From assembly GCF_014171595.1 (NCBI RefSeq), contig NZ_CP050451.1, positions 3,968,001-4,032,000 on the forward strand: a stretch of DNA of 64,000 nucleotides, read 5' to 3'. Below are positions 10,758 to 21,570 of the stretch, piece after piece (position 1 is the first letter of the stretch; each line of letters begins with the position of its first letter). The position numbers were made by a program, and so were the translations under genes. Source of the stretch: Massilia sp. Se16.2.3 (lineage in GTDB: Bacteria; Pseudomonadota; Gammaproteobacteria; Burkholderiales; Burkholderiaceae_D). The notes under the pieces were generated by a model, which ran no database searches, had not been told where the DNA came from, and worked only from the letters and a program-made list of their open reading frames with translations.

Positions 10758-10902
10758 TGTTATCCCCAGAAGGACGGCTTGGCCGTCTACGCGGCTTGCC
10801 GCAAAAAAAGTTTCCTCTGGAGAATCATACCTCAGCAAGCTTGCATTACCCTGAGGAAATGCTGACAGGGAGCTGACAAACTGGTCTTTCCGGAGCTAAA
10901 TA

Positions 10903-10917
10903 CGCCCGAATCGGGCG
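10903..10917 (-). terminator. small terminator after the TctE-like kinase gene
   Basis: CGCCCGA-A-TCGGGCG is followed on the minus strand by TATTTAG. It lies just past the kinase stop and before the pilus operon. Confidence 0.5.
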
Positions 10918-10923
10918 ATGCGC

Positions 10924-12291
10924 TCAGGGAAAACTGACCGTGAAGACCGCGCCGCCCTGGGCCGCATCCTCGATCCGGACATCGCCTCCGTGCAGCCTGG
11001 CGATGTCGCGCACGATGGCCAGGCCCAGGCCGCTGCCGGCCGTGTTCTCGTCGAGGCGCACGAAGCGTTCGAACACCGGGCGCGCAGGTGCGGAGCGATG
11101 CCCGGGCCATTGTCTTCGACGCGCAGGAGCGCCCCCCCGCCGGCGCGCCTGCCGCAGCCGACCGTGACCCGCCCTCCCCGCGGCGTGTAGCGCAGCGCGT
11201 TGTCGACCAGGTTGTCGACCAGGTCGCGCAGCAGGGAAGACGTCGCCCCGGACGGGCGCCGGCTCCAGTTCGAAGCCGAGGTCGATTTCCTTGACGGCCG
11301 CCCGCTCCACGAAAGTCTGGACACTGTCGGCGACCACCTGCGCCAGGTCGAGCGGCACCGGGCGCGCGCGCGCGAAGCGCTGCGGTTCGGCGCGCTCGAG
11401 CGAGAGCAGCTGGTTGGTCTGGCGGATCATGCGTTCGTTCGCGCCCAGCATCATCTCGACCGACCTGCGCGTCTCGGGGTCGTCCGCATGGCGCGCCGCC
11501 AGCCATTCGAGCTGCAGGCGCAGCCCGGCCAGGGGCGTGCGCAGCTGGTGCGCCACGTTCGCGCGAAACTCGTCCCGGGCGCGCGCGCCGGCCTCGATCC
11601 GGCCGAGCAGCGCGTTGAAGGCGTCGACCACGGGCGCCAGTTCGCGCGTCAGGCCGGCATCGTCCGGGAGCGAGATCGCCGCTGCCGCGCGCATCGAGGC
11701 GGGCGCGCAGCCGCGCCAGCGGCGCCAGGCCATTGCCGACCGAAAACCAGACCCGGGGCCACCGGGGCCAGGCTGAACACAATCTCGAGCAGGACGAGCG
11801 AGCGCAGGATGGCGGCGCGCGCGCCCCGGCGCGCACGCACGGTGCGCGCCACGCTCACGCGCACCGGCCCGGCGCCCGTGGCGGGCTTCGGCGACGGCGA
11901 CGCGTACCGGTTCGCCGTGCATGCGCGCGTCGGCCAGGCCGGGGCCCTTCGGTGCCGGTAGCGCGGCGGCACCGGCCAGGCGCCGTCCGTCCAGGTCATG
12001 CACGGCAACCCAGCCTGCCTCGCCGGCGTTGTCGGCGATCGATGGCGGACCGAGCGAGGCCAGGTTGCCGCCGCGCACGCGGCCCGCAGCGGCCGCCGCG
12101 GCCGCGGCCGCGCGCAAGCCCTCGTCGAACGCGAGCTGGGCCGGCGTCCAGGCCAGCAGGTAAGTGAGCGTGGCGGCGCCCGGGTTGAAGACCGGGATGG
12201 GCGCGACGAGCCACTTGAGCAGGCGCAGGCGGATGCTGCCGGCCTTGCCGCTCGCGCGGCGCTGCGGGCGCTGGCGCGTTTCGCGGATCAT
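10924..12291 (-). CDS. TctE/QseC-like sensor histidine kinase, five frame changes
   Basis: Membrane sensor kinase paired with the OmpR-type regulator 22 bases upstream. Repaired order: short cytoplasmic tail, TM1 (LLKWLVAPIPVFNPGAATLTYLLA), 2CSK_N-like periplasmic domain, TM2 (ILRSLVLLEIVFSLAPVAPVW), HAMP-like linker, HisKA (NVAHQLRTPLAG), N-box (DLVDNLVDNALRYTP), G1 (VEDNGPGIA) and G2 (GSGLGLAIV). The frame breaks five times: about 11883-11885, 11752-11754, 11666-11668 and 11234-11236 (one C too many each on the coding strand, or G at the second), and about 11078-11080 (one C too few). All conserved boxes survive, so sequence error is likelier than decay, but a dead gene cannot be excluded. 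Confidence 0.78.
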   Translation of the reverse strand: MIRETRQRPQRRASGKAGSIRLRLLKWLVAPIPVFNPGAATLTYLLAWTPAQLAFDEGLRAAAAAAAAAGRVRGGNLASLGPPSIADNAGEAGWVAVHDLDGRRLAGAAALPAPKGPGLADARMHGEPVRVAVAEARHGRRAGARERGAHRACAPGRARRHPALARPARDCVQPGPGGPGSGFRSAMAWRRWRGCAPASMRAAAAISLPDDAGLTRELAPVVDAFNALLGRIEAGARARDEFRANVAHQLRTPLAGLRLQLEWLAARHADDPETRRSVEMMLGANERMIRQTNQLLSLERAEPQRFARARPVPLDLAQVVADSVQTFVERAAVKEIDLGFELEPAPVRGDVFPAARPGRQPGRQRAALHAAGRAGHGRLRQARRRGGAPARRRQWPGHRSAPARPVFERFVRLDENTAGSGLGLAIVRDIARLHGGDVRIEDAAQGGAVFTVSFP

Positions 12292-12313
12292 GGGTGGCGG
12301 CCCGGGTCGCGCT

Positions 12314-12985
12314 TCACGTGGCCGTGCCCGCTTCCAGCAGGTAGCCGAAGCCGCGAATGGTGCGCAGCTGCAGGCCGGCGCCGTCGAGCTTGAGCCGCAG
12401 GCGCGAGACATAGACTTCGACGGCATTCAGGGTCAGGTCGTCGCCCCGTGGTGCGATGGCATCGATGATCTGCTGTTTCGACACCACCCTGCCCGCCTGT
12501 TGCAGCAGGTATTCGAGCACGGCCCACTCGCGCGCCGACAGGTCCAGCGCACGTTCGCCCACGCGGGCGCGGCGGGCGCCGCTGTCGAAGACGAGGTTGC
12601 CGAGGGTGAGAACGGTGCTCTTGGGCGCATTGCGGCGGCCGAGGGCGCGGATGCGCGCGACCAGCTCGGGCGTGGCGAAGGGTTTCACGAGGTAGTCGTC
12701 GGCGCCTGTTTCCAGGCCGCGCACGCGGTCCTCGACGGCATCGCGCGCGGTCAGGAGCAGCACCGGGGTGGCGTCGCCGCGCGCGCGCAGACGCCGCACC
12801 ACCTCGAAGCCGTCAATGCCCGGCAAGCCAATGTCGAGCACGGCGACCAGCGGCGGGTTGCGCTGCAGCGCGAGGTCGGCCTGCAGGCCGTCGCGGGCCA
12901 GCTCGACCTGCATGCCATGCCCCTGCAGAGTACGGATCAGGCCATCGGCCAGGACGGCATCGTCTTCGACAAGTAGGACATGCAT
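12314..12985 (-). CDS. OmpR/TctD-family response regulator
   Basis: About 223 aa. Receiver domain with acidic pocket VEDD and phosphoacceptor Asp51 (AVLDIGLPG), TA and K positions intact (LLLTARD, YLVKPFA), then a winged-helix DNA-binding domain (LSAREWAVLEYLLQQ...VEVYVSRLRLKLDGAG). The start was set at MHVLLVEDD by family alignment. An ATG 39 bases upstream is in frame and has a better-placed AAGGA, so a 13-residue extension is possible. It forms an operon with the kinase downstream. Confidence 0.9.
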   Translation of the reverse strand: MHVLLVEDDAVLADGLIRTLQGHGMQVELARDGLQADLALQRNPPLVAVLDIGLPGIDGFEVVRRLRARGDATPVLLLTARDAVEDRVRGLETGADDYLVKPFATPELVARIRALGRRNAPKSTVLTLGNLVFDSGARRARVGERALDLSAREWAVLEYLLQQAGRVVSKQQIIDAIAPRGDDLTLNAVEVYVSRLRLKLDGAGLQLRTIRGFGYLLEAGTAT

Positions 12986-13253
12986 GCGGGAATGGAGGGG
13001 CGCGGGGGTTGTAATTGCGCCCATTATGAGCCAGATCCTTGCGTCAGCTCAATGATTCGGCTGATTTTCGGCATCTTTCCCAGTAGGACTGGACTGACAA
13101 GACACCATGCATACAGCCTACACGGGGGCAACCCCTAATCTTATGTTCGGCACCGGACTATAGCTTTAATGTACACACATCGCGATGAGGCAGTGTCAAC
13201 AGTGCCCCCCAAGAGTCGCACTCCATGCAGTACGTTAGATAAGAGGACAGAAA

Positions 13254-14063
13254 ATGAACAACGCTCAACTCGGTGGTGTCACGCAAAAAGCACAATCGGT
13301 CAACCAGCTCCCCCTGACCAAAGAGGAAAACAAAGCGGCGTCCCGTCCAGTTGTCAGCTTCAGCGGTACCCAGCAGAACGAACTGCTGGCCGCCCTGCCG
13401 CGCCAGGACCTGGAAACCCTGTTCGAGCACCTGGAACTGGTTCCTATGCCTTTCGGCAAGGAATTGTTCGAGTATGGCAGCAAACTGGAATACGTGTATT
13501 TCCCGACGACTTCAATCGTGTCGCTGCTGTACGTGATGGAAGACGGTGCCACCACCGAGATCGCCGTGGTCGGACACGAAGGCGTGGTTGGCGTGTCGCT
13601 CTTCATGGGTGAGCGCGCCATGTGCAGCGCCGTCGTGCAGAGCGCCGGCTACGGCTACCGCCTCAAGACCCAATACCTGCGCGACGCCTTCAACCGCGGC
13701 GGCGCCCTGCCCCAGCTGCTGATGCGCTACACCAACGCGCTGTTCGCCCAGATGGCCCAGAACGCCGTCGGCGGCCGCCACAGCTCGATCGAGCAAAAGC
13801 TCTGCCGCTGGCTGCTCGACCGCCTGGACCGTTCGCCAGGCAACGAGCTGAAAGTGACCCAGGAACTGATTTCGATCATGCTGGGCGTGCGCCGCGAAAG
13901 CATCACGGCCGCTGCCGGCAAGCTGCAGGACGAAGGCCTGATCCAGTACCGCCGCGGCAACATCACGGTGCTCGACCGCGCCGGCCTGGAAGAATATGCG
14001 GGCGAGTGCTACAAGGTCGCTAAGACCGAATATGACCGCCTGCTAATGGATGTAGCCCGCTAA
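13254..14063 (+). CDS. Crp/Fnr family transcriptional regulator
   Basis: 269 aa. An N-terminal cyclic-nucleotide-binding-like beta barrel (FSGTQQNELLAALPRQDLETLFEHLELV...FPTTSIVSLLY) is followed by a C-terminal helix-turn-helix (VTQELISIMLGVRRESITAAAGKLQDEG). There is no Fnr-type cysteine cluster in the N-terminal part, so an oxygen-sensing Fe-S role is not indicated. A Shine-Dalgarno-like AGAGGACAG precedes the ATG. The last 44 bases overlap the 3' end of the convergent kinase gene. The ligand is unknown. Confidence 0.9.
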   Translation: MNNAQLGGVTQKAQSVNQLPLTKEENKAASRPVVSFSGTQQNELLAALPRQDLETLFEHLELVPMPFGKELFEYGSKLEYVYFPTTSIVSLLYVMEDGATTEIAVVGHEGVVGVSLFMGERAMCSAVVQSAGYGYRLKTQYLRDAFNRGGALPQLLMRYTNALFAQMAQNAVGGRHSSIEQKLCRWLLDRLDRSPGNELKVTQELISIMLGVRRESITAAAGKLQDEGLIQYRRGNITVLDRAGLEEYAGECYKVAKTEYDRLLMDVAR

Positions 14064-15528
14064 AGGCAAGCTCGGCAAGATCGTCGTCTTCCGTCGCCGG
14101 CACGACCGGCGATGGAACCGGCGGCTTCGATGGCGGGGCCTCCGCGACGCTCGCCACGACCGGAATGCGTGCCCGCACGCAGGTTCCGACTCCGTTGATC
14201 CCCCGTCCCACCTCGAGTTTTCCACCCAATAGCAAGGCGCGCTCGCGCATTCCCAGCAGGCCGTGCGACTTCGTGCGCGCCAGGGCATCGTCGCCGATGC
14301 CGACACCGTCGTCGCTCACTTCCAGTGCCAGTGCGCCGTCTTCGAGCGCCAGGTGCACGATGACGCTGCCCGCGCGCGCATACTTGGCGATATTGTTGAG
14401 CGCTTCCTGCACGATACGGAACAGCGCGATCGCATGCATCGGGCTGACGCTGTCGATGTCGCCGTCCACCAGCACGTCGCAGTCGAGCGCGGTCACGCGG
14501 GCGTAATCCTCGCAATAGCTCTGCAAGGCCGCCGACAGGCCAAGGTTGTCGAGCAGGCTGGGGCGCAAATCCTCGACGATGCGGCGCTTGAGCTGCACGG
14601 TATCGACCAGCGTGGCGCGGGCGCGGGCCAGCATCTCGACGAGATCGGGGCGCGTGGCACGCAGTTGTTCGCTTACGCTGCTGAGGTCGATACCGATCGC
14701 CGTCAGGTTCGCGCCCATTTCGTCGTGCAGTTCGCGCGCCAGGCGCGATTTTTCGTCCTCGGCCACGTGGATCAGGTGGCGCGACAGTACGGACAATTGC
14801 TCGGTGCGGCGCGCAACCATGGTCTCGAGCTGTTCGTTGGTCTGTTGCAGGGCATACTCGGCATCGAGGCGGGCACCGAAGCTGCGCTGCACCAGGCGAT
14901 AGAACAGGAGCAGCACGGCAATCGCGGCGGCGTTGATGCCCAGGCCCAGCATGGCCGCGTGACGGTACTGGGCGTAGAAGGCGGCGCTGCGCGCGGCCAG
15001 CAACTCGTTCTGTTCGCTCAGCATGATGACGACCTGCATGCGGATTTCGTCGCCCTCGCCTTCGCCGGCAGCACCGGTGATGGCGAGGATTTCGCGCAGG
15101 CCGCCGTCCTGGTAGATGGCCAGCGCCTGGTTCATCATGCCGAGCTGGCGCTCGACCGCCAGGCGCAGCTGGGCCAGGTTTTTCAGCTGGGCAGGATTGT
15201 CCGCCAACAGGGTACCGACCTTGCGCAGCTGCTTGTCGATCTGGTCAGGCGCCCCTTGCACGCTGCTCAGGTAAGTCGGGGCCCCGGAGAGGAAATAGCC
15301 GCGCAAATTGCTCTCGGCATCGGTCACGAGCAGGTTCAGGTGCTGCAGCTCGTCGGCCACTTTCGTGGTCTGGTCCTGCAGGCTGTTCGCGGCCTTCAGC
15401 CCCTCGAGATTGCGCAGCAGGCTGACGCCATTCGCCACGAGAATGAGCACGCAGGCAAAGCACAGCAAGGTCTTGTACCAAGGCAAGGCGCGCTGGCGCG
15501 CGGGCATGGGACCACTGGTAAAGTACAT
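14020..15528 (-). CDS. NarL-type sensor histidine kinase with CHASE3-like sensor
   Basis: About 502 aa from MYFTSG, preceded by AGGAAG. TM1 (TLLCFACVLILVANGVSLL), a CHASE3-like helical periplasmic domain, TM2 (AAMLGLGINAAAIAVLLLFY) and a coiled coil precede HisKA_3 with the H-box LARELHDEMGANLTAIG. HATPase follows, with N-box IVQEALNNIAKYA, SDDGVGIG and SHGLLGMRERA. The C-terminal tail is proline rich. It probably phosphorylates the LuxR-type regulator encoded just upstream on the same strand; an inverted-repeat element lies between them. The frame is intact. Confidence 0.9.
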   Translation of the reverse strand: MYFTSGPMPARQRALPWYKTLLCFACVLILVANGVSLLRNLEGLKAANSLQDQTTKVADELQHLNLLVTDAESNLRGYFLSGAPTYLSSVQGAPDQIDKQLRKVGTLLADNPAQLKNLAQLRLAVERQLGMMNQALAIYQDGGLREILAITGAAGEGEGDEIRMQVVIMLSEQNELLAARSAAFYAQYRHAAMLGLGINAAAIAVLLLFYRLVQRSFGARLDAEYALQQTNEQLETMVARRTEQLSVLSRHLIHVAEDEKSRLARELHDEMGANLTAIGIDLSSVSEQLRATRPDLVEMLARARATLVDTVQLKRRIVEDLRPSLLDNLGLSAALQSYCEDYARVTALDCDVLVDGDIDSVSPMHAIALFRIVQEALNNIAKYARAGSVIVHLALEDGALALEVSDDGVGIGDDALARTKSHGLLGMRERALLLGGKLEVGRGINGVGTCVRARIPVVASVAEAPPSKPPVPSPVVPATEDDDLAELAFSGLHPLAGGHIRS

Positions 15529-15780
15529 CTGCTGGCTTCCTTTCGCGCAACTGTGCCGGACCGGAAGATTATAGTCCCCTTGGGAATCTATTGCAGCCTG
15601 GCAGTTCTGTGGAGTGGGCGGGATACGACAGATGTGCGGAGCAGCATGCCCGCTCGACAAGGGCCTGTCGGTGGGTGACGCCTGGCGAAGGCGTGCGGGC
15701 GGCAGGGCCGCCTTGCCGGCAGCCCGCGTTGACATGGGCGGACCGGCCAGGGCGGACGCCGGGCGGCGTCCGCGAACCTG
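15529..15780. other. intergenic stretch, no gene seen
   Basis: Between the kinase start and the inverted-repeat element. It probably holds the kinase promoter; I see no convincing -35/-10 pair and no coding signal. Confidence 0.5.
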
Positions 15781-15965
15781 CTAAGTACTCACCCAAAAAT
15801 AAATGTGTTTTTGGCTTCCATAACCGGCGCGTTGCTGCGTTGGCTCGCGTCCGCTTGCGGGGCAGTGCTCGCACTGCGGCGCGCTCGCCGCCTTGCACCG
15901 CATCCGAACCGGCACGTCCGGTTCTGTTTGCCAAAATTCACATTTATTTCTGGTCGAGTACTTAG
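15781..15965. mobile_element. MITE-like inverted-repeat element (185 bp)
   Basis: The ends are long inverted repeats: CTAAGTACTC then AAATAAATGTG and a TTTTGGC block on both sides, about 35 bp with few mismatches. The interior is GC rich and contains GCAGTGC-TC-GCACTGC. No coding capacity is seen. It separates the two genes of a two-component pair and its right end supplies the stop codon of the regulator gene. Probably a non-autonomous element; no transposase is near. Confidence 0.65.
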
Positions 15966-16594
15966 TCGAGCAGGTTGTTCTTCATGGCATAGTAAGTCAG
16001 GTCACTGTTTGACTGCAGGCCCATCTTTTCCATGATGCGGGTACGGTAGGTGGAAACGGTCTTGATCGACAGCGACAAGGCATTGCCGATGTCGGACACC
16101 GTTGCACCCTTCGCCAGGCGCAGGAACACCTGGAACTCGCGGTCCGACAGCTCGGTGTGCAACGCTGTGTTCGGATCGCGATCGAAACTCTGCGCCAGCA
16201 GTTCGCCGACGGTGGAGCTGACATAACGGCGGCCCTGGAAGACGGTGCGCACGGCGGTCTTCAGTTCGTCCGCGTCGCATTCCTTGTTCAGGTAGCCGTT
16301 GGCACCCATCTTGAACAGGTTCAGGGCATATTGTTGTGCCGGATAGCCGGACAGGATCAGCACCGGCAGGTTGGGCTGGCCCTGGCGGATGGTGCGCAAG
16401 ATGTCGATCCCGCTCTGGTCGGGCATCGCGATGTCGAGCAGCAGCACGTCGCAGATCTCACGACGGGCAATATCGAGCGCCTCGCGGCCGGTGGCACCCT
16501 CAGCGACGACTTCGAAATCGCCGGACGACGAGAAAATCTGTTTGAATCCTGCTCGAACTATCTGGTGATCGTCACAAATGGCAACGCGTATCAT
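15962..16594 (-). CDS. NarL/FixJ family response regulator
   Basis: 210 aa. Receiver domain with DD pair at residues 8-9, phosphoacceptor Asp54 (VLLLDIAMPD), S/T and K positions (LILSGYP, YLNKEC). The C-terminal LuxR-type helix-turn-helix is LSDREFQVFLRLAKGATVSDIGNALSLSIKTVSTYRTRIMEKM. It pairs with the CHASE3 kinase downstream. The TAA stop lies in the terminal repeat of the inverted-repeat element, so the extreme C-terminus may have been set by its insertion. Confidence 0.93.
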   Translation of the reverse strand: MIRVAICDDHQIVRAGFKQIFSSSGDFEVVAEGATGREALDIARREICDVLLLDIAMPDQSGIDILRTIRQGQPNLPVLILSGYPAQQYALNLFKMGANGYLNKECDADELKTAVRTVFQGRRYVSSTVGELLAQSFDRDPNTALHTELSDREFQVFLRLAKGATVSDIGNALSLSIKTVSTYRTRIMEKMGLQSNSDLTYYAMKNNLLD

Positions 16595-16786
16595 TGTCTT
16601 CCCTTAAATTTTCCTGGCACAGGAAAGAGCCGGAAACATTGCCCGGCTGTCATGCGTTGAATGAGCTAAACCGCATGTAACATTTTAGCACTCCCTCGGC
16701 CTTCTACAACAGGGCGCACGAATGCTGGGCTAACGGAACCGTGCAGAATGCGCGCGGCTTCCGGCAGCAGCGGTTCGACAGGGGTG

Positions 16787-17191
16787 TCAGGCCGGCCGTA
16801 TGCCCTGCTTGAGCAGTGCGACGACCTCCAGCAATTCGGCACGCAGTCCGGCGAGATCGACGACGGGCGCCGCCTCCACCGGGGCTTCCTCGACGCCGCC
16901 GGCGATGTCGCGGGCGCGGCCGTCGAGCTTGTTGCGGGCACCGCTGATGGTAAACCCTTGCTCGTAGAGGAGTTCGCGGATGCGCCGGATCAGCAGCACT
17001 TCGTGGTGCTGGTAGTAGCGGCGGTTGCCACGGCGTTTGACCGGCTTGAGCTGCGTGAATTCCTGCTCCCAGTAGCGCAATACGTGCGGCTTGACCCCGC
17101 ACAATTCGCTGACTTCGCCGATCGTGAAGTAGCGCTTGGCCGGAATCGGCGGCAGCGCGGTCAGTTCAATCTTGTTCGGGCGATCGTTCAT
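16787..17191 (-). CDS. MerR family transcriptional regulator (ihfA-linked type)
   Basis: 134 aa. N-terminal MerR helix-turn-helix (RYFTIGEVSELCGVKPHVLRYWEQEF, then KRRGNRRYYQ). It ends in a short alanine/glutamate-rich tail without the metal-binding cysteines of MerR/CueR. This MerR-like gene follows ihfA in many beta- and gammaproteobacteria. Its target is not established. Confidence 0.9.
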   Translation of the reverse strand: MNDRPNKIELTALPPIPAKRYFTIGEVSELCGVKPHVLRYWEQEFTQLKPVKRRGNRRYYQHHEVLLIRRIRELLYEQGFTISGARNKLDGRARDIAGGVEEAPVEAAPVVDLAGLRAELLEVVALLKQGIRPA

Positions 17192-17247
17192 GGCTCACTT
17201 ATTGGGCACGCGTAATGGCATGCTGGTTGGCACCCTGATCTGCACGC

Positions 17248-17607
17248 TTATGCCGCACGCGCCAGCGGCGACGACGGCGGGCTGGTCTCTTCGACCATGC
17301 CCTTCAGCTTCTGGCTGGCGTGGAAGGTCACGACGCGGCGCGCCGTGATCGGGATCTCTTCGCCGGTTTTCGGATTGCGGCCCGGCCGCTGCGGCTTGTC
17401 GCGCAACTGGAAGTTGCCGAAGCCCGACAGCTTCACGGCCTCGCCGCGCTCGAGCGCATTGCGGATTTCGTCGAAGAAGGTTTCGACCATGTCCTTGGCT
17501 TCGCGCTTGTTCAGGCCGACCTGCTCGAACAGCAGCTCGGCCAGCTCGGCCTTGGTCAGGGTCGGCAAGTCCTTCGCCGCTTCCTTGCGCACCCGCGCCA
17601 CTTGCAT
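17248..17607 (-). CDS. ihfA: integration host factor subunit alpha
   Basis: DNA-bending nucleoid protein, heterodimer partner of IhfB. The core runs from [23 protein letters not shown] through [22 protein letters not shown], with the DNA-contacting proline in RPGRNPKTG. The core is preceded by about 16 extra residues compared with E. coli. The ATG used has no good ribosome site; the open frame continues upstream through [12 protein letters not shown] to an ATT at 17673-17671 behind AGGCAGGG, so the true start may be non-ATG. It lies downstream of pheT as usual. Confidence 0.92.
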   Translation of the reverse strand: MQVARVRKEAAKDLPTLTKAELAELLFEQVGLNKREAKDMVETFFDEIRNALERGEAVKLSGFGNFQLRDKPQRPGRNPKTGEEIPITARRVVTFHASQKLKGMVEETSPPSSPLARAA

Positions 17608-17723
17608 CGCACGATGCAGGTCGGCCGCCAGTGCCTCCTGGAATACGGCCGAATCAACGTCGTTGTTATTAATTTTGCAGCCCTGCCTCTAGATGGACGT
17701 GTTTTAGCACCAAAGTTTCGGAA

Positions 17724-20165
17724 CTAAGCGCGCAATTTTGCGCTGTGTTTTTCTGTTGCGGCGTCGACCACGGCAGCCATCACGGCCTCCACGTCGGCGT
17801 CCTGCAAGGTCGATTGAGTATCTTGCAAGGCAAAGCGGAAAGCAAGCGATTTTTCGTCCGTCTCCAGGCCCTTGCCGCGGTATTCATCAAACAAAACAAC
17901 GGCTTGCACGATCTTGCCAAGCGGATGCTTAGCCACGGCAGCGTTGAATGTGTCGACCACCGCCTGGGCCGGAACATCCTGTTTCAGCACCAGTGCGAGA
18001 TCGCGGGTGGCGCCCGGGAACTTCGAAATCTCGGTATAGCTCGGCACGACGCGTTCCTGCAGCGCGGCGGCATCGACTTCGAACAGCACCGGCGCCTGCG
18101 GCAGGTCGTATTTTTGCAGCCAGCGCGGGTGCAGCTCGCCGATGAAACCGACGACCGCGCCGTCGAGCTCGACCAGCGCCGAGCGGCCCGGGTGCAGCGC
18201 CGGATGCTCGGCCTTGGCAAAGCGTATCACACGCGGTGCGAACAGCGCTTCCAGGTCGGCCTTGACGTCGAAGTAGTCGACCGCACGGGAAGGCGCACCC
18301 CACTGCTCGTCCAGCGCCGGGCCATAGGCGATCGCGCCGACACGCTTGGGCTGGTCGAAACCGGCCACGGACAGCGGGCCATCGACGGCCGCCTCGTTGC
18401 GCTTGAAGATGGCGCCGACCTCGAATACGCGCACCCTGCCCGCCTTGCGGTTCAGGTTATAGCGCACGTTGGCCAGCAGGCCGCCGATCAGGGTCGAACG
18501 CATGGTGCTCATCTGGCTGGCGATCGGGTTCTGCAGCTTGATCGGGGCCGTGTTGCCCGCGAAGTCCTGCTCCCAGACGCTTTCCACGAAGCTCATGTTC
18601 ACCACTTCCTGGTAGCCGAGGTCGGCCAGCTGGTGGCGGATCGCGAACAGCGAGCGGGTGTTTTCCGGCTCGATCAGCATCGCGCTCGGTGCGACCGGCG
18701 GGTTGGCCGGAATGTTCTCGAAGCCGTACACGCGTGCGACTTCCTCGATCAGGTCTTCCTCGATCTCGATGTCGAAACGGTAGGACGGCGCGGTGACCGC
18801 GAACTCGCCCCCCGATTTTTCGTCAACCCGGTGCGTGAACGGCAGGTGCAGGCGCGTGAAGATGTCGGCAACCATCTCGTCGGTAATCGGCACGCCGATG
18901 ACCTTTTGCGCGCGCGCCGTGCGCAGCACCACCGGCTGGCGCTCCGGCAGCCTGGCGACCTGGTCGTCGATCGGGCCGACTTTCGTCGCATCGGTGCCGC
19001 AGATCTGCACGATCAGCGCCGTGATGCGCTCGATGTGTTCGACGGTCGTCGCATAGTCGACGCCACGCTCGAAACGGTGCGCCGCATCGGTCGAGAAATT
19101 GTATTTGCGGGCGCGGCCCTGGATGGCGTTCGGCCACCAGAAGGCCGCTTCCAGGTAGATGTCGGTCGTGTCGAGCGTGACGGCGGTGGAATCGCCGCCC
19201 ATGATGCCGGCCAGCGATTCGATTTCCTTCTCGTCGGCAATCACGCCGACCCAGTCGTCGACCTCGACCGTGTTGCCGTTCAGGAGCTTCAGGGTTTCGC
19301 CCTTGCGGCCCCAGCGCACGTCGATGGAACCGTGAATTTTCGACAGGTCGAAGACGTGCGAGGGACGGCCGACTTCCAGCATCACATAGTTCGAAATATC
19401 GACGAGGGCCGAGACCGAACGCTGGCCCGAGCGCTCCAGGCGCTGCTTCATCCAGTCGGGCGTTGCCGCTTTCGCGTTCAGGCCGCGGATGACGCGGCCG
19501 GTGAAGCGGCCGCACAGGTCGGGGGCCGAAATCTTCACTGGCAGCACTTCTTCCAACGTGACTGGCACCGGCACCGTCGTCGGCAGGTGCAGCGGCGTGC
19601 CGGTCAGGGCCGACACTTCGCGTGCCACGCCCAGCACCGACAGGCAGTCCGCCTTGTTCGGGGTGAGCTTGATCGTGAACTTCAGGTCGTCCAGGCCCAG
19701 GTAATCGCGGATGCTGGTGCCCACCGGCGCGTCGGCAGGCAGCTCCATCAGGCCGCTGCTCTCTTCCGAAATCTTCAGTTCCCTGGCCGAGCACATCATG
19801 CCCTGCGACTCGACGCCGCGCAGTTTGCCGACCTTGATCTCGAAAGGCTTGCCATCGGCGCCAGGCGGCAGGACCGCACCGGCCTGGGCGCAGATCGCCT
19901 TCATGCCCGCACGCACGTTCGGCGCGCCGCAGACGATATTCAACAGCGTGCCGGTGCCGACGTCCACCTGGCAGACGTTCAGGCGGTCGGCGTTCGGATG
20001 CCTGGCCACTTCGACCACTTCGGCGACGACGACATGGGTGAACGGCGGCGCGACCGGCTCGACTTCTTCGACCTCGAGGCCGGACATCGTCAACAGGTGG
20101 GACAGCTCATCCGAACCCATGTTCGGATTGACCATGGAACGGAGCCAGTTTTCGGAGAATTGCAT
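17724..20165 (-). CDS. pheT: phenylalanine-tRNA ligase subunit beta
   Basis: 813 aa, normal length. N-terminal tRNA-binding (EMAP-like) domain around residues 40-150 ([15 protein letters not shown]), then B3/B4 editing region, B5 domain, catalytic-like core and the C-terminal ferredoxin-fold anticodon-binding domain ([12 protein letters not shown]). It joins PheS as an alpha2-beta2 enzyme that charges tRNA-Phe. It lies downstream of pheS with a palindrome-bearing gap of about 150 bases. The frame is unbroken. Confidence 0.97.
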   Translation of the reverse strand: MQFSENWLRSMVNPNMGSDELSHLLTMSGLEVEEVEPVAPPFTHVVVAEVVEVARHPNADRLNVCQVDVGTGTLLNIVCGAPNVRAGMKAICAQAGAVLPPGADGKPFEIKVGKLRGVESQGMMCSARELKISEESSGLMELPADAPVGTSIRDYLGLDDLKFTIKLTPNKADCLSVLGVAREVSALTGTPLHLPTTVPVPVTLEEVLPVKISAPDLCGRFTGRVIRGLNAKAATPDWMKQRLERSGQRSVSALVDISNYVMLEVGRPSHVFDLSKIHGSIDVRWGRKGETLKLLNGNTVEVDDWVGVIADEKEIESLAGIMGGDSTAVTLDTTDIYLEAAFWWPNAIQGRARKYNFSTDAAHRFERGVDYATTVEHIERITALIVQICGTDATKVGPIDDQVARLPERQPVVLRTARAQKVIGVPITDEMVADIFTRLHLPFTHRVDEKSGGEFAVTAPSYRFDIEIEEDLIEEVARVYGFENIPANPPVAPSAMLIEPENTRSLFAIRHQLADLGYQEVVNMSFVESVWEQDFAGNTAPIKLQNPIASQMSTMRSTLIGGLLANVRYNLNRKAGRVRVFEVGAIFKRNEAAVDGPLSVAGFDQPKRVGAIAYGPALDEQWGAPSRAVDYFDVKADLEALFAPRVIRFAKAEHPALHPGRSALVELDGAVVGFIGELHPRWLQKYDLPQAPVLFEVDAAALQERVVPSYTEISKFPGATRDLALVLKQDVPAQAVVDTFNAAVAKHPLGKIVQAVVLFDEYRGKGLETDEKSLAFRFALQDTQSTLQDADVEAVMAAVVDAATEKHSAKLRA

Positions 20166-20212
20166 AATCTTTTGCCTTGTATGTTCGAGCTATCTTCGTG
20201 CACCGCAGTCCG

Positions 20213-20308
20213 GGGTGGACGGCTCGTAACGCGGGCATTCAGCCCGCGCTACTCCACGCGGTGATTGTTAGCGTTCGTTGAACGCGTGGACGGCGGAGCC
20301 GTCCACCC
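20213..20308. repeat. inverted-repeat intergenic element between pheS and pheT
   Basis: GGGTGGACGGCTC (20213-20225) is matched inversely by GAGCCGTCCACCC (20296-20308), with an inner hairpin GCGGGC-ATTCA-GCCCGC. It resembles the GTAGGGTGG elements elsewhere in the window and shares GAACGCGT with the palindrome at 27.5 kb. It lies inside the pheST transcript. Confidence 0.65.
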
Positions 20309-20313
20309 TGCAC

Positions 20314-21549
<1,236 letters not shown>

Positions 21550-21570
21550 CTAACTTGCAAACCGGTTGCC

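Noticed and set aside
17745..20264. 839-codon open frame opposite pheT
   Set aside because: Antisense shadow; pheT is conserved across its whole length.
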